This document shows positions 32,309 to 40,553 of a DNA stretch of 64,000 nucleotides, piece by piece. The DNA is from VRUE01 sp036379955 (GTDB lineage Bacteria; Actinomycetota; Thermoleophilia; Solirubrobacterales; 70-9): positions 1-64,000 of the forward strand of contig DASVFR010000025.1 in assembly GCA_036379955.1 (NCBI GenBank). Direction: 5' to 3'. The translations under genes and the position numbers were made by a program. Under the pieces are notes generated by a model. That model made no database searches and was not told the origin of the DNA. It worked only from the letters and a program-made list of their open reading frames with translations. Position 1 is the stretch's first letter. The number at the start of each line of letters is the position of its first letter.

Positions 32309-32931
32309 TGGAGAGCGCGACCGTCTCGCTGGGCCACGCCCACGAGGAGCACCACGGCCCGCCCGAGGCCAACCAGAGCTCTCGTATCGACCGCCAGACG
32401 CTGGGGATCTTCCTCTTCATCGTCTCCGAGGTGATGCTGTTCGGGGCCTTCTTCGCCTCGTACTTCTTCCTCCGCGTGGTCGTCCACCCGCCGACCTGGC
32501 CGCCGCATCCCTACGAGCTGCCGGTCGCCGTCGCCGGCGTCAACACCGCGATCCTCGTCTCCTCGAGCTTCACGATCCATTACGCGCTTGAGTCGATCAG
32601 GCGCGGCAACCGCAACGGGCTGAAGCTCGGCCTGGTGCTGACCTGGCTGCTGGGCGCGACCTTCCTCTTCATCCAGGTCAACGAGTACGTCCATCTCGGT
32701 TTCAGCGCCCGCGACCTCGGCTTCGGCTCGATCTTCTACTGCCTCACCGGCCTGCACGGCGCCCACGTCTTCGTCGGCCTCGTCCTGCTCAGCTTTGCCA
32801 CGATCCGCGCCTTCCGCGGCCACTTCGGGCCGGAGGAGAAGGATCATCTCGGCGTCGAGGTGCCCGGCATCTACTGGCACTTCGTCGACGTGATGTGGAT
32901 CATCGTCTTCACGACGGTCTACATCCTCTAG
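32308..32931 (+). CDS. ctaE: Cytochrome c oxidase subunit III
   Basis: 207 residues with five membrane segments, a short bacterial form. Typical motifs: LGIFLFIVSEVMLFGAFFAS, GLHGAHVFVGL and GIYWHFVDVMWIIVFTTVY. The N-terminal tail is His-rich (HAHEEHH). The start overlaps the UspA-like stop. It completes the rightward oxidase operon. Confidence 0.96.
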   Translation: MESATVSLGHAHEEHHGPPEANQSSRIDRQTLGIFLFIVSEVMLFGAFFASYFFLRVVVHPPTWPPHPYELPVAVAGVNTAILVSSSFTIHYALESIRRGNRNGLKLGLVLTWLLGATFLFIQVNEYVHLGFSARDLGFGSIFYCLTGLHGAHVFVGLVLLSFATIRAFRGHFGPEEKDHLGVEVPGIYWHFVDVMWIIVFTTVYIL

Positions 32932-32971
32932 AAAAGCAGGGGCATCGCCACCGGGGTCGAAATGACGGCCC

Positions 32972-33700
32972 ATGGAACGCAAGCTCGACGTCGGCGGCAC
33001 GCTTACTCGGATCTTTCAGACGTATGGGGACCAGGCCGGCGTGCTGTTGCCGGTCGCTTTCTGCCTCTACCTGGTCGTTGCGGTGGTCAACGCATTGCTG
33101 GCGGGAAGCCTCGTCCTCTTTCCCCTCACCTTCGCGGTCTCGGTCGTGGCGGCGACTCTCTACCAGGGGATGGTCGTGGGTCTGGTCAAAGACGTGCAGG
33201 ACGGTCGCCGCGACTCCTCGGTCGGCGACCTGATCGACGCCACCTGGCCCGTCGTCCTGCCGCTGATCGGCGCCGGCCTGCTCGCCGGCATCGGCATCGG
33301 CATCGGCATGATTCTCCTGGTCGTTCCCGGCCTCTTCCTGCTGACGATCTGGGCCGTGATCGCGCCGGCGATCGTCGTCGAGCACCGTGGCGTCATCGAG
33401 GCCTTCGGTCGCTCGCGCGAGCTCGTTCGCGGCAACGGCTGGCAGGTCTTCGGCGTGCTCTTCGTCATCTTCGTGATCGTCGCCGCCGTCGGTGTCGTGC
33501 TCGGTGCGATCGCGGCCGGGATCGCCGACGGCGTCGGAGGTCGGATCGTGGCCAACCTGATCGCCTCCACGATCACCGCGCCGATCGGAGCCCTTGCAGC
33601 AGCGACGATCTACTTCGCGCTGCTTCCGAGCGATGGCGGTCCCGAGGCGCCGCCCGCCGCGCCCCCGCCTCCGCCCGACCAGCCGGCCATCGTTGGTTAA
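32972..33700 (+). CDS. Multi-pass membrane protein (GPDPase-membrane-domain-like)
   Basis: 242 residues with about five or six hydrophobic segments. It resembles the membrane domain family associated with glycerophosphodiester phosphodiesterases (conserved-looking VVPGLFLLTIWAVIAPAIVVE and GVIEAFGRSRELVRGN). It ends in a Pro-rich tail (APPPPPDQP). The function of this family is not established. It is 40 bases after ctaE. Confidence 0.6.
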   Translation: MERKLDVGGTLTRIFQTYGDQAGVLLPVAFCLYLVVAVVNALLAGSLVLFPLTFAVSVVAATLYQGMVVGLVKDVQDGRRDSSVGDLIDATWPVVLPLIGAGLLAGIGIGIGMILLVVPGLFLLTIWAVIAPAIVVEHRGVIEAFGRSRELVRGNGWQVFGVLFVIFVIVAAVGVVLGAIAAGIADGVGGRIVANLIASTITAPIGALAAATIYFALLPSDGGPEAPPAAPPPPPDQPAIVG

Positions 33701-33733
33701 ACCGCGCGCAGCCGTGGTAGTACAACAAGGGAG

Positions 33734-34393
33734 ATGCACAATCCGCTGAGATCGGAGGCGGACGCCTTCCGGTGGCTGGTGGTCATCGGACTGTGTGCCG
33801 CGTCGGTAATAGTCCTGACCCTGCTGACGCGGCCGGCCGTCGGTGCGGTCTGGGCTTTGCTGTTGCTCGTCGGCGGCGCGGCGGTCGGCTATCGCAGCGC
33901 CCGGGGCTCGCTGCCGCGGCGGGTCGAGGTCAGCCGCGGCGGCGACGGTCGCCACCGGATCCTCGTCGTCGCCAACGAGACGGTCGAGGGGGAGGCGCTG
34001 CTCGACGAGATCCGCGAGCGCTGCCGCGAGCACCGGGCCGAGGTGCTCGTCGTCACTCCGGCATTGGTTGCCTCGCGCACCTCGCACTGGGCCTCCGACG
34101 TCGACGAAGCGATCGAGCTGGCGCGGCAGCGGATGGAGCTCTCGCTGATCGCCCTCCGCGGCGCCGACGTGAAGGCGAAGGGGGAAATCGGCGACTCCGA
34201 TCCGATGGTGGCGATCGAGGACGCGCTGCGAACGTACCCAGCGGATGAGATCGTGATCTCGACCCATCCGCCGCATCGCTCGCGCTGGCTGGAGCACAGG
34301 GTCGTCGAGCGCGCTCGCGACGAGATCGACCTGCCGGTAACCCACGTCGTGGTCGACCTGGAAGCGGAGCGAACGACGTCGGCGAAAGGTTAG
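33734..34393 (+). CDS. Membrane-anchored UspA-like protein
   Basis: 219 residues. Two N-terminal membrane segments (WLVVIGLCAASVIVLTLL and VWALLLLVGGAAVGY) precede a cytoplasmic Usp-like domain from about residue 70 (RILVVANETVEGEALLDEI) to 210 (PADEIVISTHPPHRSRWLEH). The last motif, ISTHPPHRSRWLE, resembles ISTFAGESSRWLE in the oxidase-operon UspA-like protein, so the two probably share ancestry. An AAGGGAG Shine-Dalgarno precedes the ATG. Converges with ctaA. Confidence 0.65.
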   Translation: MHNPLRSEADAFRWLVVIGLCAASVIVLTLLTRPAVGAVWALLLLVGGAAVGYRSARGSLPRRVEVSRGGDGRHRILVVANETVEGEALLDEIRERCREHRAEVLVVTPALVASRTSHWASDVDEAIELARQRMELSLIALRGADVKAKGEIGDSDPMVAIEDALRTYPADEIVISTHPPHRSRWLEHRVVERARDEIDLPVTHVVVDLEAERTTSAKG

Positions 34394-34455
34394 CTCCGGT
34401 TTCGTTCGACGTCGGGTCTCACCGCGCTGTGATCCTCTCGCTCTAAGGCCTTAAC

Positions 34456-35424
34456 TCAAGCGGCGACCGCGGACGAGGCGGCGGGCCGGGCATCGGCCGC
34501 TCCAGGGTCCTCGGCGGGAAGCTCGCGCGGCTCCAGCCGCCCCGCCGTGGCAACGGTCCAGAGCATCGCCAACCAGGTCGCGGTGGCGAGGGCGACGTGG
34601 ACCCAGACGAGCTCGCCAGGCAGCTTCAGAGCCCACTGCAGGCCGCCTACGCCGCCCTGCAGGGCAAGGAGGCAGAGCACGGCGCTCAGGGGCTTCACCG
34701 CCCTCCTATCGCCTCCGGGCCTGCGCAGCAGGAACCAGACGCCGATCGCGGCGAGGCCGAAGACGGTGGCGAGCGCCGAGTGTCGCTGCACGACCCATTC
34801 CAGGGTGCCGGTTCCCTCGAAGGTGAAGCGATGCACCAGCTGGCCCGCATGCGCGCCAGCGTGCGGCCCCGAGGCGGTGGCGATCGTGCCGGCGAGGATC
34901 GTCAGCTGGCCGAGCGGGATCAGTCCCCGCACGGCCCAGACGCCGAGGCGGTCGCCGGAGCGCCGCCGCTCCCAGGGTTCGTAGCGCGAGCACCAGGCGA
35001 GCGCGAAGGCCGCGTCGAGGAGCAGCATCGAGAGGATGAAGTGGCTCATCACCAGGCCTGGGGCGAGGTGGTACTTGACGACCAGGGCGCCGAGGATGGC
35101 CTGCCCGATCACCCCCAGCGGCAGCAGGGCACCGAACAGCGCCAGATGGCCGCGAAACGGCACGCGGAACCAGGCGAGCACGCTGGCGGCGATCACGGCG
35201 ATCCCGACGAAGCCGGTGAGCACGCGGTTGCCGTACTCGATCACCGCGTGGGTGTCGAGCGGGGGCACCGTCTGCCCGTAGCACTTGGGCCAGTCCGGGC
35301 AGCCGAGCCCCGAGCCGGTGAGGCGCACTCCCGCCCCGGTCAGGACGATCAGCGCGAGGGCGGCAAGCGCGACCAGGGCGACGTTGGCGTAGAGCTGCGG
35401 GGAGATGCTGAGGCGATCGCGCAT
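34456..35424 (-). CDS. ctaA: Haem A synthase
   Basis: 322 residues, eight membrane segments. Oxidises haem O to haem A for the aa3 oxidase. Motifs: GAGVRLTGSGLGCPDWPKCYG with the paired cysteines of the first periplasmic loop, YGNRVLTGFVG, GPHAGAHAGQLVHRF and VQRHSALATVF with the haem-ligand histidines, and HVALATATWL near the C-terminus. It converges with the UspA-like gene; ctaB lies further along on the same strand. Confidence 0.94.
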   Translation of the reverse strand: MRDRLSISPQLYANVALVALAALALIVLTGAGVRLTGSGLGCPDWPKCYGQTVPPLDTHAVIEYGNRVLTGFVGIAVIAASVLAWFRVPFRGHLALFGALLPLGVIGQAILGALVVKYHLAPGLVMSHFILSMLLLDAAFALAWCSRYEPWERRRSGDRLGVWAVRGLIPLGQLTILAGTIATASGPHAGAHAGQLVHRFTFEGTGTLEWVVQRHSALATVFGLAAIGVWFLLRRPGGDRRAVKPLSAVLCLLALQGGVGGLQWALKLPGELVWVHVALATATWLAMLWTVATAGRLEPRELPAEDPGAADARPAASSAVAA

Positions 35425-35476
35425 GGGTGCCTCGGGGATGATGCCAGCGCCCGCCGCGCGGTCGCCGAAGAACGGC

Positions 35477-36178
35477 TCAGCCGCTCTTCTTGCCCTTGCC
35501 GCCGCCGGACGTCGATTCGATCAGGAACTGGACCAGGTCTTCGATTTCCTTCTTGGAGAGGCTCTGGCCAAAGGTGGACGGCATCACGTTGGGCGGGTAG
35601 CCGTGGGCGATCTGGGCGTTGGGGTCGACGACCGATTCTTCGACCATCGCGGCCGATTGGCCGGGCAGCACTTCGTCGAGGTTGGGGCCGGTCGTGCCGC
35701 CGGAATTGGCGGCGGCGAGCGTGTGGCAGCCGCCGCAGCCGTTGTTGGCGAAGACCTGGGCGCCGGGGCCTCCGGGGACCTTGGGGGGCGCTGCGCGGGG
35801 GACGCCGGCCCACATGCCGACGTAGGCGGCGACGTCCTCGAGGTCCTGGCCCTCGACGACGTTGGCCGGCATCGAGTCGGCGGGATTGTCGTTGCTCGGC
35901 CGCGGGTTCTCGACCTGCGCCTTGACGATCCCTTCGATCGTTTCGCCGCCCTCGCCGGCGCTGCGCGCCGCGGCGAAGGCGTCGTCGAGGTTGGGCCCGA
36001 TCTGGGCGGACGTACCGGCCTGCGCCATTTCGTGGCATACGCCGCAGTTCTGGACGAAGAGCGCGCGGCCCCGCACGGGATCGGCTTCCGTGGTGCCGCA
36101 GCCCGAAGCGGTGAGGACCACGGCCGCGATTGCGGCAAGGGCGAGCAGCGAGGTTATTGCGGACGGAAGCTTTGGCAT
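35477..36178 (-). CDS. Dihaem cytochrome c lipoprotein
   Basis: 233 residues. The N-terminus is a lipoprotein signal with lipobox LTASGC (Cys near 27), so the protein is attached to the outer face of the membrane. Two class I cytochrome c domains follow: CGVCH near residue 46 with distal Met in DSMPANV, and CGGCH near residue 149 with Met in NVMPSTFG. It is the likely electron donor to the CuA oxidase. GAA codons for Glu are frequent, as in the lipoprotein at 9119. It is followed by ctaA. Confidence 0.9.
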   Translation of the reverse strand: MPKLPSAITSLLALAAIAAVVLTASGCGTTEADPVRGRALFVQNCGVCHEMAQAGTSAQIGPNLDDAFAAARSAGEGGETIEGIVKAQVENPRPSNDNPADSMPANVVEGQDLEDVAAYVGMWAGVPRAAPPKVPGGPGAQVFANNGCGGCHTLAAANSGGTTGPNLDEVLPGQSAAMVEESVVDPNAQIAHGYPPNVMPSTFGQSLSKKEIEDLVQFLIESTSGGGKGKKSG

Positions 36179-36300
36179 ACGGCGCGGAGCGCGCCGGAGT
36201 CTATATGTCCCGGCCGCCCGAAAGCCGCCTTGTGCGGGCGTCGCCGTCGGGTACGCTTGAGGCGATCAGCACTAGCTCACTACGGTCGAGGAGGCGCTGC

Positions 36301-36702
36301 ATGCAGGTCAGGGACGGGATGTCGGAGGTGGTTCTCACGATCGGCCCCACGCACACGTTGCGCGAGGCGGCGACGATGATGAGCGAGAAAGCGATCGGCG
36401 CGGCCCTGGTCAGCGATGACGAGCATCCGGTCCCCTGCATCCTCACCGAGCGCGACGTCCTCACGTCCGTCGGCAAGGGCGAGGACCCCGATTCCGAGCG
36501 CGTCGGCGACCACATGAGCGACGCCGTGATCGCCGCGTCCCCGGACTGGAGCCTTGAGCGGGCCGCCGCCGAGATGTCGCGCCGCGGCATCCGCCACCTC
36601 GTCGTCTACGAAGGCTCGGACCTGGTCGGCGTGCTCTCGATGCGCGACATCATGCGCGTCTGGACGACCGAAGGCGCGACCTCGGGGATGAGTCCCGACT
36701 AA
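36301..36702 (+). CDS. CBS-domain pair protein
   Basis: 133 residues with two CBS motifs: EKAIGAALVSDDEHPVPCIL...TERDVL (about 28-58) and MSRRGIRHLVVYEGSDLVGVL...SMRDIM (about 90-122). A GAGGAGG Shine-Dalgarno 8 bases upstream decides ATG 36301. Such stand-alone pairs bind adenosine nucleotides; the partner is unknown. It is divergent from the cytochrome c gene. Confidence 0.88.
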   Translation: MQVRDGMSEVVLTIGPTHTLREAATMMSEKAIGAALVSDDEHPVPCILTERDVLTSVGKGEDPDSERVGDHMSDAVIAASPDWSLERAAAEMSRRGIRHLVVYEGSDLVGVLSMRDIMRVWTTEGATSGMSPD

Positions 36703-36710
36703 GCGGGGAG

Positions 36711-36773
36711 GGCCATCGGGGTTCCCTCTCAGGCCGCTTCGCGGGAGTTCCTGAGAGGGAACCCCCGATGGCC
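36711..36773. terminator. Bidirectional hairpin between convergent genes
   Basis: GGCCATCGGGGTTCCCTCTC.. (36711-36733) pairs with 36750-36773 over 23 bp with one unpaired base, and the loop holds a smaller CCGC-TTC-GCGG hairpin. It lies 9 bases after the CBS gene stop and about 20 bases after the subunit IV stop, so it could end both transcripts. There is no T-tract. Confidence 0.65.
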
Positions 36774-36793
36774 TTGACGCACCGAGTCCGAGA

Positions 36794-37087
36794 TCAGTCC
36801 TTGGGGACGCTGATCGTCTCGACCGGGAGCACTGCGCCGCGAACGCGTTGCTTGCGGGGGAGCTTGAAGTAGGAACTGGCGGCGTCCTTGATCATGCTGC
36901 GCAGGGCGAAGAGGGCGACAACGAGGCCGATGATCGAGTAGATCCAGCCGCGCACCATGAAGCCCTCGGCGAAGATGCCGCAGAGGGCGAGCGCGATGGC
37001 GAAGGCGAAGATCGCGGGCGCCCAAGAGGGGCGGGGCCGGTAGACCAGCTCGCCGGGCTCGGGGACGTGTCGGGGTTCGGGGCTCAT
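36794..37087 (-). CDS. ctaF: Cytochrome c oxidase subunit IV (actinobacterial type)
   Basis: 97 residues with two or three hydrophobic segments (WAPAIFAFAIALALCGIFAEG and GWIYSIIGLVVALFALRSMI). Size, topology and position beside other oxidase genes fit the actinobacterial subunit IV. It overlaps the 37-residue peptide gene upstream (ATGA). Sequence similarity in this family is low, so the call rests partly on context. Confidence 0.7.
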   Translation of the reverse strand: MSPEPRHVPEPGELVYRPRPSWAPAIFAFAIALALCGIFAEGFMVRGWIYSIIGLVVALFALRSMIKDAASSYFKLPRKQRVRGAVLPVETISVPKD

Positions 37088-37197
37088 GAGGCGATGTAGA
37101 GAACCGCGGCGACGAAGCTGAGGGCAAAGACGGCGGCCGCGACGCCGCCGGCGACGAGGCCGGCGGAGATGCTCGCTCTTGCGCTCTCGCGATCCAC
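37084..37197 (-). CDS. 37-residue membrane peptide
   Basis: GTG start at 37197 gives VDRESARASISAGLVAGGVA followed by AAVFALSFVAAVLYIAS, one charged N-terminal stretch and one membrane helix. It starts 13 bases after the ctaB stop and its stop overlaps the subunit IV start (ATGA), so it is probably translated with that gene. It may be a small accessory subunit of the oxidase; that is inference from position and shape. Confidence 0.55.
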   Translation of the reverse strand: MDRESARASISAGLVAGGVAAAVFALSFVAAVLYIAS

Positions 37198-37210
37198 GGG
37201 CCGATTTCTA

Positions 37211-38107
37211 CTAGAAGAGCCGGTCGAGCGGCATCGAGACGAAGAGCAGCGCCAGGTAGGCGAGCGAGTAGAGGTAGGTGCGCAGCGCCCAGCGCCGGTC
37301 GCCGCTGCGCAGCAGGCGCACGGCGCAGTAGATGAAGCCGGCGCCGAGGGTCATCGAGGCGACCAGGTACTCGACGCCGAAGCCGCCGGCGCAGAAGGGC
37401 AGCTGGGTGACCGCGTAGAGGAGGACGGTGTAGAGGAGGATCTGGCGGCGGGTCTCGTTCTCGCCGCGGACGACCGGGAGCATCGGGATCCCGGCCTTGG
37501 CGTACTCGTCCTTCATCAGCAGCGAGAGCGCCCAGAAGTGGGGCGGCGTCCAGAAGAAGACGATCGCGAAGAGGAAGAGGGCCGTGCCGCTGAGGCCGCC
37601 GGTGACGGCTGCCCAGGCGACCAGGGGCGGGACCGCGCCGGCGGCGCCGCCGATGACGATGTTCTGCGGCGTCGAGCGCTTGAGCCAGAGCGTGTAGACG
37701 CAGACGTAACCGAAGAGGCCGGAGATCGAGAGCGCCGCCGCCAGCGGGTTGACGGCGAGTGAAAGCAGGGCGAAGGAGGCGCAGCCGAGCAGCACGCCAA
37801 AGCCGATCGCCGCCTGCGGCGAGATCCGCCCCGCCGCCACCGGCCGGGTCGCGGTGCGCGTCATGATCCGGTCGACGTCGCGGTCGATCGCGTGGTTGAT
37901 CGCGCCTGCGCCGCCGGCGGAGAGGGCGCCGCCGAGGCAGGTGAGGAGGACGAGCCCGACCGAGGGGTCGCCCGCCACGTACATCGTCGTGATCGTCGTC
38001 AGCAGCAGCAGCGACTGCACCTTCGGCTTGGTCAGCGTGACGTAGTCGCGCAGGACCTGCGGTACAGCCGCGCGCTGGGCGACGACAGCCGTCTCAGCGC
38101 CGCTCAC
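37211..38107 (-). CDS. ctaB: Protohaem IX farnesyltransferase (haem O synthase)
   Basis: 298 residues, UbiA prenyltransferase family with about nine membrane segments. The first Asp-rich motif is NHAIDRDVDRIMTRTATRPV near residue 72, and KDEYAKAGIPMLPVVRGE near 200 is the family's second signature. It makes haem O, which CtaA converts to haem A. It lies 4 bases after the subunit I-like gene and heads toward the small peptide and subunit IV genes. Confidence 0.95.
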   Translation of the reverse strand: MSGAETAVVAQRAAVPQVLRDYVTLTKPKVQSLLLLTTITTMYVAGDPSVGLVLLTCLGGALSAGGAGAINHAIDRDVDRIMTRTATRPVAAGRISPQAAIGFGVLLGCASFALLSLAVNPLAAALSISGLFGYVCVYTLWLKRSTPQNIVIGGAAGAVPPLVAWAAVTGGLSGTALFLFAIVFFWTPPHFWALSLLMKDEYAKAGIPMLPVVRGENETRRQILLYTVLLYAVTQLPFCAGGFGVEYLVASMTLGAGFIYCAVRLLRSGDRRWALRTYLYSLAYLALLFVSMPLDRLF

Positions 38108-38111
38108 AGTC

Positions 38112-39809
38112 TCAGGCTACCGGCTGGGTCTCGCGCGCCGCCGGCTCGGGCTCGGCCGGGCTGTCGCGGTGCGCGATCGCCACGCGGATGTCGCGCAGCG
38201 GCCGCTCGCTGCGCACATCGGGGAGCACGTCGAAGTTGTGCGGCTCCGGGGGCGAGAGCGCGAACCACTCGAGCGAATCGCCGCCCCACTGGTCGTGGCC
38301 GGCGCGGGAGCCGCCGGTGCGGCTGAAGATCGCGTTGACCAGCGTCAGCAGGATGCCGATCGCCAGCACGAAGGCGCCGATCGTGGCGATCAGGTTGAGC
38401 GTGCTCACCCCGGTGCCGGAGAAGAACTTGTAGGCGTCGACGACCTCGCCGTGATCGCCGCCGGCGACGAACAGCGGCACGAAGGCGACGAGCGTGCCGA
38501 GGCCCATCGTCCAGAAGGACATCCGCGCCATCGTCTCGCCCATCGTGCGGCCGGTCATCTTCGGGAACCAGTAGTGCAGCCCGGCGAAGCCGCCGAAGAC
38601 GGCGCCGCCGACGAGCGCGAAGTGGGTCGCCGCCGTGGCGTCGGTGGTGTTGTGCAGGCGCCAGGCGACGGCGACCATCGAGTGCTCGATCTCCGCTGCC
38701 AGCCCGATCGAGATCGCCGAGACCGCGCCGAGCGCGAACAGCAATGGGGCCCGCATCTGCAGCGCGCCGCCGACCATGGTCGAGATCAGGTTGTAGAAGA
38801 TCAGCCCGAAGGGGACGATCAGCGCCAGCGAGAGCAGCATCGCGAAGTACATCCAGCCGATCCCGATCGGCGCGGTGAGCATGTTCTGCATCCAGGCGAG
38901 CGTGCCGATCGCGGCGATCGCGACCAGGGAGCCGGTGACGACCCGGCGACCCTGCAGCGGTCGGCGCGAGAAGACGGGAACGATCTCGGCGAGGGCGCCG
39001 AGGGCGAAGATCAGGATCAGCATGTAGGCGCCGGTGAAGAAGATCCAGCTCAGGTGCGACCAGAGCAGCGGCGAGCCGCCCGAGCCGTCGGCGAAGAAGA
39101 TGCCGTCGAAGTTGCGGTCGATCAGCAGCATCGAGATCGCGCCCAGCATCACCGGGCCGATGAACAGCATCAGCCAGGAGCAGACCCCAGCCGCCCAGGC
39201 GAAGACCGGCAGTCGCCGCCAGGCCATCCCCGGCGCCCGCAGGCCGTGCAGCGTGGCGACCAGGTTGACCGAGAGGAGGACGAAGCCCAGCGTGGCCAGG
39301 CCGGTGGCGGCGGCCCAGGCGTCGACTCCGTTGTTGGGCAGAAAGGCGAGCTCGGAGAGTGGCGCCAGCGGGTTGACGCCGGCCTCCGAGGGAGTGAAGA
39401 GGAAGCCCGAATAGAGGACGGTCGCGCCGGCCAGGTAGAGCCAGAGGCCGATCTGACCGACCCGGGGCAGCGCCGTGCCGCGAGCGCCCGCCTGCAGCGG
39501 CGCCAGGTAGTAGAAGAAGCCCAGCGCCAGCGGGATCGCGAAGAGGAAGATCGCCGTCGCCCCGTAGAGCGAGAGGAGCCGGTTGAAGGTGACCGGAGTA
39601 AGCATCGTGTTCTCCGGCACCGCCAGCTGCAGTCGCATCAGCAGCAGCTCGACCAGGGCGATGAAGAGGAAGCCGAGCGCGGCGCCGATCATCACCCGGC
39701 CGACGTCCTTGTGGTCGGCGCTGGTCGCGATCTCCGTCCAGCGCGGCCGGCGGCGCGGGTAGCCGTCGACGACCAGCTCGGGACGGTGCTCGGGTCGCTC
39801 CGCGATCAT
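38112..39809 (-). CDS. Subunit I-like protein lacking haem and copper ligands
   Basis: 565 residues with the full 12-helix oxidase subunit I layout: ADHKDVGRVMIG at the start, FNRLLSLYGATAIFLF, YWFPKMTGRTMGE and DSLEWFALSPPEPHNF near the end. Gap-free comparison with the normal subunit I at 29535 shows the haem a His replaced by Tyr (STHAV to SLYGA), the CuB His and cross-linked Tyr by Thr and Met (SHPAVY to FTGAYM), both other CuB His by Gln-Asn (AHHM to MQNM), and the haem a3 His by Ala (AHIHF to AATHF). Only the last His remains. The K-channel Lys is also gone (PTGIK to PFGLI). It overlaps the subunit II-like gene (ATGA). It cannot be a normal oxidase; its role is unknown. Confidence 0.9.
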   Translation of the reverse strand: MIAERPEHRPELVVDGYPRRRPRWTEIATSADHKDVGRVMIGAALGFLFIALVELLLMRLQLAVPENTMLTPVTFNRLLSLYGATAIFLFAIPLALGFFYYLAPLQAGARGTALPRVGQIGLWLYLAGATVLYSGFLFTPSEAGVNPLAPLSELAFLPNNGVDAWAAATGLATLGFVLLSVNLVATLHGLRAPGMAWRRLPVFAWAAGVCSWLMLFIGPVMLGAISMLLIDRNFDGIFFADGSGGSPLLWSHLSWIFFTGAYMLILIFALGALAEIVPVFSRRPLQGRRVVTGSLVAIAAIGTLAWMQNMLTAPIGIGWMYFAMLLSLALIVPFGLIFYNLISTMVGGALQMRAPLLFALGAVSAISIGLAAEIEHSMVAVAWRLHNTTDATAATHFALVGGAVFGGFAGLHYWFPKMTGRTMGETMARMSFWTMGLGTLVAFVPLFVAGGDHGEVVDAYKFFSGTGVSTLNLIATIGAFVLAIGILLTLVNAIFSRTGGSRAGHDQWGGDSLEWFALSPPEPHNFDVLPDVRSERPLRDIRVAIAHRDSPAEPEPAARETQPVA

Positions 39810-40504
39810 GGGACTTCTCCGTTTTCGATCAGGCCGACGACGCGGTCCTGAGCGGCCTGGATGTCGGCCTTCTGGGCCTTGAGGAATTCCTGGTACTTGG
39901 CGGGGGAGACGACTTCGACCGCGGTCCGCATCGGCGCGTAGGCCTGGCCGGAGAGGGTCGCCGCGTCGCCTTCGAACACGCCTTCCTCGTCGGCGCGGAA
40001 GACGACGTGGTTGGTCTTGCCGGGCACCGCGTCGCGCTTGCCGGCGAGCGCCGGCACGTTCCAGGTGTGGATCACGTCGGTCGAGACCAGGTCGAGCTGG
40101 ACCGTCGTGTCGACCGGGACGACGAGCTTGTAATAGGAGAAGGCTTCGTTGGGGTAGTCGTAGCGCCATAGCCACTGCTGGCCGGTGGCCGAGATCGTCA
40201 GCGGCTCGGAGCTGGCCGAGGCGAGGCCGGCGGCCTCGGTCGTCGGGGTCTCGCGCGCCTTGTCGGTGTAGATGACGCTGAGCACGAAGACGACGGCGGC
40301 GAAGGCGGTGAGGACGGCGCCGACCCGCAGCTGGGAGCGGCGGCCGGTGACGGACTCGCTCGCCCGCGAGCCGCGCGTCCCCCGGTAGCGACGCACGGCG
40401 TAGATCAGGGCGCCGTTGATCGCGACGATCAGGATCGTCGCGGCGACGAAGCCGATCCAAAGCAGCGTGTCGATCTGGTCGGTGCCAGGGGAGTGCGGGG
40501 TCAA
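39806..40504 (-). CDS. Subunit II-like protein lacking most CuA ligands
   Basis: 232 residues from TTG. Two N-terminal membrane segments and a cupredoxin domain. DVIHTWNVPAL keeps the first CuA His, but the second ligand loop reads GDAATLSGQAYAPM where the normal subunit II at 28729 reads LICTELCGFGHAAM: both Cys, the Glu and the His are lost and only Met stays. Translationally coupled to the equally degenerate subunit I-like gene, so both lost their metals together. A TAGAAT box 9 bases before the start suggests it is expressed. Confidence 0.88.
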   Translation of the reverse strand: MTPHSPGTDQIDTLLWIGFVAATILIVAINGALIYAVRRYRGTRGSRASESVTGRRSQLRVGAVLTAFAAVVFVLSVIYTDKARETPTTEAAGLASASSEPLTISATGQQWLWRYDYPNEAFSYYKLVVPVDTTVQLDLVSTDVIHTWNVPALAGKRDAVPGKTNHVVFRADEEGVFEGDAATLSGQAYAPMRTAVEVVSPAKYQEFLKAQKADIQAAQDRVVGLIENGEVP

Positions 40505-40513
40505 AGCGCGGCC

Positions 40514-40519
40514 ATTCTA
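40514..40519 (-). promoter_or_regulatory. Candidate leaderless -10 box for the ligand-less oxidase pair
   Basis: TAGAAT on the minus strand, 9 bases before TTG 40504; identical to the hexamer before ctaC at 28714. Confidence 0.45.
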
Positions 40520-40537
40520 ATCACGCCGGGCGGCTCC

Positions 40538-40543
40538 TATACT
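40538..40543 (+). promoter_or_regulatory. Candidate leaderless -10 box
   Basis: TATACT, 10 bases before ATG 40554, with no Shine-Dalgarno sequence. It is divergent from the box at 40514. Confidence 0.5.
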
Positions 40544-40553
40544 CGCCGACCTT

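Noticed and set aside
38112..40504. The second oxidase pair as a nitric oxide reductase or quinol oxidase
   Set aside because: Both of those families keep the six conserved His of subunit I; here five are replaced, and subunit II has no quinol-oxidase-like features.
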